Part shown: positions 4,392 to 5,087 of the stretch, piece after piece
Position numbering within the stretch: position 1 is the first letter of the stretch
Layout: each line of letters opens with the position of its first letter
Assembly (NCBI GenBank): GCA_003445855.1
Contig: DMCG01000011.1
Coordinates: 1-5,087 of the forward strand
Direction: 5' to 3'
Length of the DNA stretch: 5,087 nt
Source of the DNA: Spartobacteria bacterium
Lineage (GTDB): Bacteria; Verrucomicrobiota; Verrucomicrobiia; Chthoniobacterales; UBA10450
Notes under the pieces: generated by a model
The model's database searches: none
What the model was told of the DNA's origin: nothing
What the model saw: the letters and a program-made list of their open reading frames with translations, nothing else
Program-made: the position numbers and the translations under genes

Positions 4392-4468
4392 TGGTGGGCC
4401 TGACTGGGCTCGAACCAGTGACCCTGCGCTTATCAAGCGCATGCTCTAACCAACTGAGCTACAGGCCC
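4392..4468 (-). tRNA. tRNA-Ile (GAT anticodon)
   Basis: The minus strand folds as a standard cloverleaf. The acceptor GGGCCTG (4468-4462) pairs with CAGGCCC (4402-4396). The D arm has AGCTCAGTTGGTTAGAGC. The anticodon stem TGCGC/GCGCA encloses the loop TTGATAA with anticodon GAT. The T arm has the GGTTCGAGCC type loop. The discriminator is A (4395), and the CCA end is encoded (4394-4392). It decodes AUC and AUU codons. It is not part of a 16S-23S spacer, since no rRNA is nearby. Length with CCA is 77 nt. Confidence 0.97.
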
Positions 4469-4484
4469 GGAAAAGTGCGCGGTC

Positions 4485-4512
4485 AGTGTAGCGACGTGAG
4501 CGCAATTCGCAA
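4485..4512 (-). promoter_or_regulatory. Possible sigma-70-type promoter for tRNA-Ile
   Basis: On the minus strand TTGCGA (4512-4507) and TACACT (4490-4485) are separated by 16 bp. Each matches four of six consensus bases. Transcription would begin about ten bases before the mature tRNA 5' end at 4468. The position is right for a tRNA promoter, but the match is modest and untested. Confidence 0.35.
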
Positions 4513-4587
4513 TTCGATTTGAGGAAATTTGGAGGCAAGGGGGATTGGCCGGAGTCGTCGGCATGATTCTTTCTGCTTAGATTGCGA

Positions 4588-4776
4588 ATGAAAGTCATCA
4601 AGATTGTGTTTGGAATTCTGGCCGCACTGTGGGCAATTGCATTGTTTCCGAAACTGTTCGGGGGAAACTCGCAGGGCGGTGATCTCGCATTCAGTCATTC
4701 GATGGGATCGGTGGTGGGAATCCTTATCGCCTCCGCGATAAGCGTAGCTCTGTTTCGAAGCGCGCTTAAAAGTTAG
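4588..4776 (+). CDS. Small two-helix membrane protein, 62 aa
   Basis: This 62-residue ORF starts MKVIKIVFGILAALWAIALFPK, a classic basic start followed by a hydrophobic helix (residues 4-21). A polar Gly-rich turn follows (LFGGNSQGGDLAFSHSMG, 23-40), then a second helix (SVVGILIASAISVALF, 41-56) and a basic end RSALKS. Two helices with positively charged termini suggest a hairpin with both ends in the cytoplasm. I cannot name a family with confidence. The ATG at 4588 is preferred over a TTG two codons upstream at 4582. No clear Shine-Dalgarno site is seen, as for most genes here. It lies alone between two opposite-strand tRNA genes. Its TAG stop lies within a 10-bp direct repeat, TAGAGGCGGC, that recurs at 4797-4806. 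Confidence 0.65.
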   Translation: MKVIKIVFGILAALWAIALFPKLFGGNSQGGDLAFSHSMGSVVGILIASAISVALFRSALKS

Positions 4777-4792
4777 AGGCGGCCTTCGTTTT

Positions 4793-4858
4793 GATGTAGA
4801 GGCGGCTGTCCCAGCCGCGGTTTCCTGATAAGCGCCTGCGGACAGGCGCCACTACATC
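4793..4858. repeat. Compact palindromic element with closing stem and two hairpins
   Basis: GATGTAG (4793-4799) and CTACATC (4852-4858) close the element. Inside are two perfect hairpins: GCGGCTG/CAGCCGC (4802-4808 and 4812-4818, loop TCC) and GCGCCTG/CAGGCGC (4832-4838 and 4843-4849, loop CGGA). The result is a three-way-junction-like fold of 66 bp, typical of REP/BIME or MITE-like elements. There is no T-run on either strand, so it is not an obvious terminator. Confidence 0.75.
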
Positions 4859-4889
4859 GTCTCCTGATGGTTGCCGAGTCGAAGCTCGC

Positions 4890-4986
4890 CGCGCAATCGT
4901 GGCAAGATTAAAAGAGTCCGCCTTCGGTCGCCGCGGCGACCTCCGGCGCGACAGTCTACGCTTTCCGCTACGCTGCGAGCGTAGAC
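4890..4986 (-). repeat. 3'-end repeat family, divergent copy C (after tRNA-Ala)
   Basis: Read on the minus strand away from tRNA-Ala, this stretch carries CGCCGGAG, then CGAAGGCGG, then a T-run, in the same order as copies A and B. The middle and far part differ, and the 19-bp shared word of A and B is absent. An 11-bp inverted pair, CAGTCTACGCT (4952-4962) and AGCGTAGACTG (4978-4988), has its right arm beginning at C72 of tRNA-Ala. This is the same placement as at tRNA-Ile. Confidence 0.55.
4910..4948 (-). terminator. Probable tRNA-Ala terminator within repeat copy C
   Basis: GGTCGCCGCGGCGACC (4926-4941) is a perfect 16-bp palindrome. It is extended after a 3x3 internal loop by CGCC/GGCG (4919-4922 and 4945-4948). 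On the minus strand GACTCTTTTAAT follows. This strong stem with a U-tract lies about 40 bp after the tRNA 3' end. Confidence 0.6.
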
Positions 4987-5059
4987 TGGAGGCAAGGGGA
5001 TTCGAACCCCTGACTTCCAGCTTGCAAAGCTGGCGCTCTACCAACTGAGCTATGCCCCC
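4987..5059 (-). tRNA. tRNA-Ala (TGC anticodon)
   Basis: The minus strand gives acceptor GGGGGCA (5059-5053) with TGCCTCC (4994-4988, one G-U pair). The D arm is AGCTCAGTTGGTAGAGC. The anticodon stem CCAGC/GCTGG encloses TTTGCAA with anticodon TGC. The T arm is GGGGTTCGAATCCCC and the discriminator is A at 4987. The 3' CCA is not encoded (GTC follows), unlike the neighbouring tRNA-Ile, so it must be added by a CCA-adding enzyme. Length is 73 nt. Its promoter would lie beyond the window edge or in the short repeat-containing 28 bp upstream. Confidence 0.97.
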
Positions 5060-5071
5060 GGAAAATCGAAG

Positions 5072-5087
5072 ATGGCAGATTGTAGAT
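5072..5087. repeat. Start of a second CAGATTG heptad array, cut by window edge
   Basis: ATGGCAGATTGTAGAT repeats the opening of array 1: ATGGCAGATTG is identical to 3382-3392, and TAGAT begins the next unit. The match is cut off at the window end. It lies 12 bp upstream of tRNA-Ala, so this copy is also at a gene 5' end. Confidence 0.65.

Noticed and set aside
4269..4442. N-terminal extension of the GIY-YIG ORF to 140 residues
   Set aside because: The extra sequence is translated tRNA-Ile and repeat copy B. The domain is complete from the ATG at 4268.
4766..5044. Minus-strand 92-residue ORF
   Set aside because: It is translated tRNA-Ala plus hairpin repeats, with low-complexity Arg/Ser content and no protein-like pattern.
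4392..5059. 16S-23S internal spacer
   Set aside because: No rRNA sequence is visible, a protein-coding gene lies between the tRNAs, and the order is reversed.

Overview
The window reads as an ordinary housekeeping stretch of a bacterial chromosome of moderately high GC, broken up by an unusual amount of small repetitive DNA. No gene fixes the taxon. The weak Shine-Dalgarno signals, the palindromic intergenic repeats and the heptad arrays are in keeping with Verrucomicrobiota or a related soil lineage, but this is an impression from general knowledge and no marker gene supports it.

Layout. On the left, a short minus-strand hypothetical gene (7-201) diverges from a plus-strand pair: a DUF72 TIM-barrel protein (249-968) and, 2 bp after its stop, a YggS/PROSC-type PLP-homeostasis protein (971-1675). 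A 31-bp perfect palindrome with T-rich DNA behind it (1688-1718) closes this unit. Next comes a plus-strand DUF971 protein (1820-2143), with an ATGA-overlapping 54-residue membrane-anchored ORF behind it (2140-2304). The minus-strand gene for type I mannose-6-phosphate isomerase (2391-3383) converges on that pair. Its start is separated from a divergent VanZ-like membrane protein (3576-4052) by 192 bp holding two heptad tandem arrays and a hairpin repeat. VanZ overlaps tail to tail with a small minus-strand GIY-YIG nuclease (4020-4268). The right end has minus-strand tRNA-Ile(GAT) and tRNA-Ala(TGC) on either side of a plus-strand 62-residue membrane protein (4588-4776) and a hairpin-rich repeat.

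The genes do not form one pathway. They cover PLP homeostasis, sugar-phosphate isomerisation, small membrane proteins and tRNAs.

The main signals lie outside the gene functions. (1) A 9-mer, AGATCGACA, with wider consensus CAAGATCGACAW (reverse WTGTCGATCTTG), occurs 11 times in 5.1 kb where about 0.04 would be expected by chance. It occurs in both orientations, in different reading frames and between genes, which recalls a DNA-uptake sequence or another genome-wide signature word. (2) One inverted pair of this word bounds an in-frame insertion of about 14 codons in the mannose-6-phosphate isomerase gene. (3) A repeat family sits directly downstream of three minus-strand genes (manA, tRNA-Ile, tRNA-Ala) and appears to provide their transcription terminators. 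(4) Further compact palindromic elements and 7-bp tandem arrays fill the gaps.
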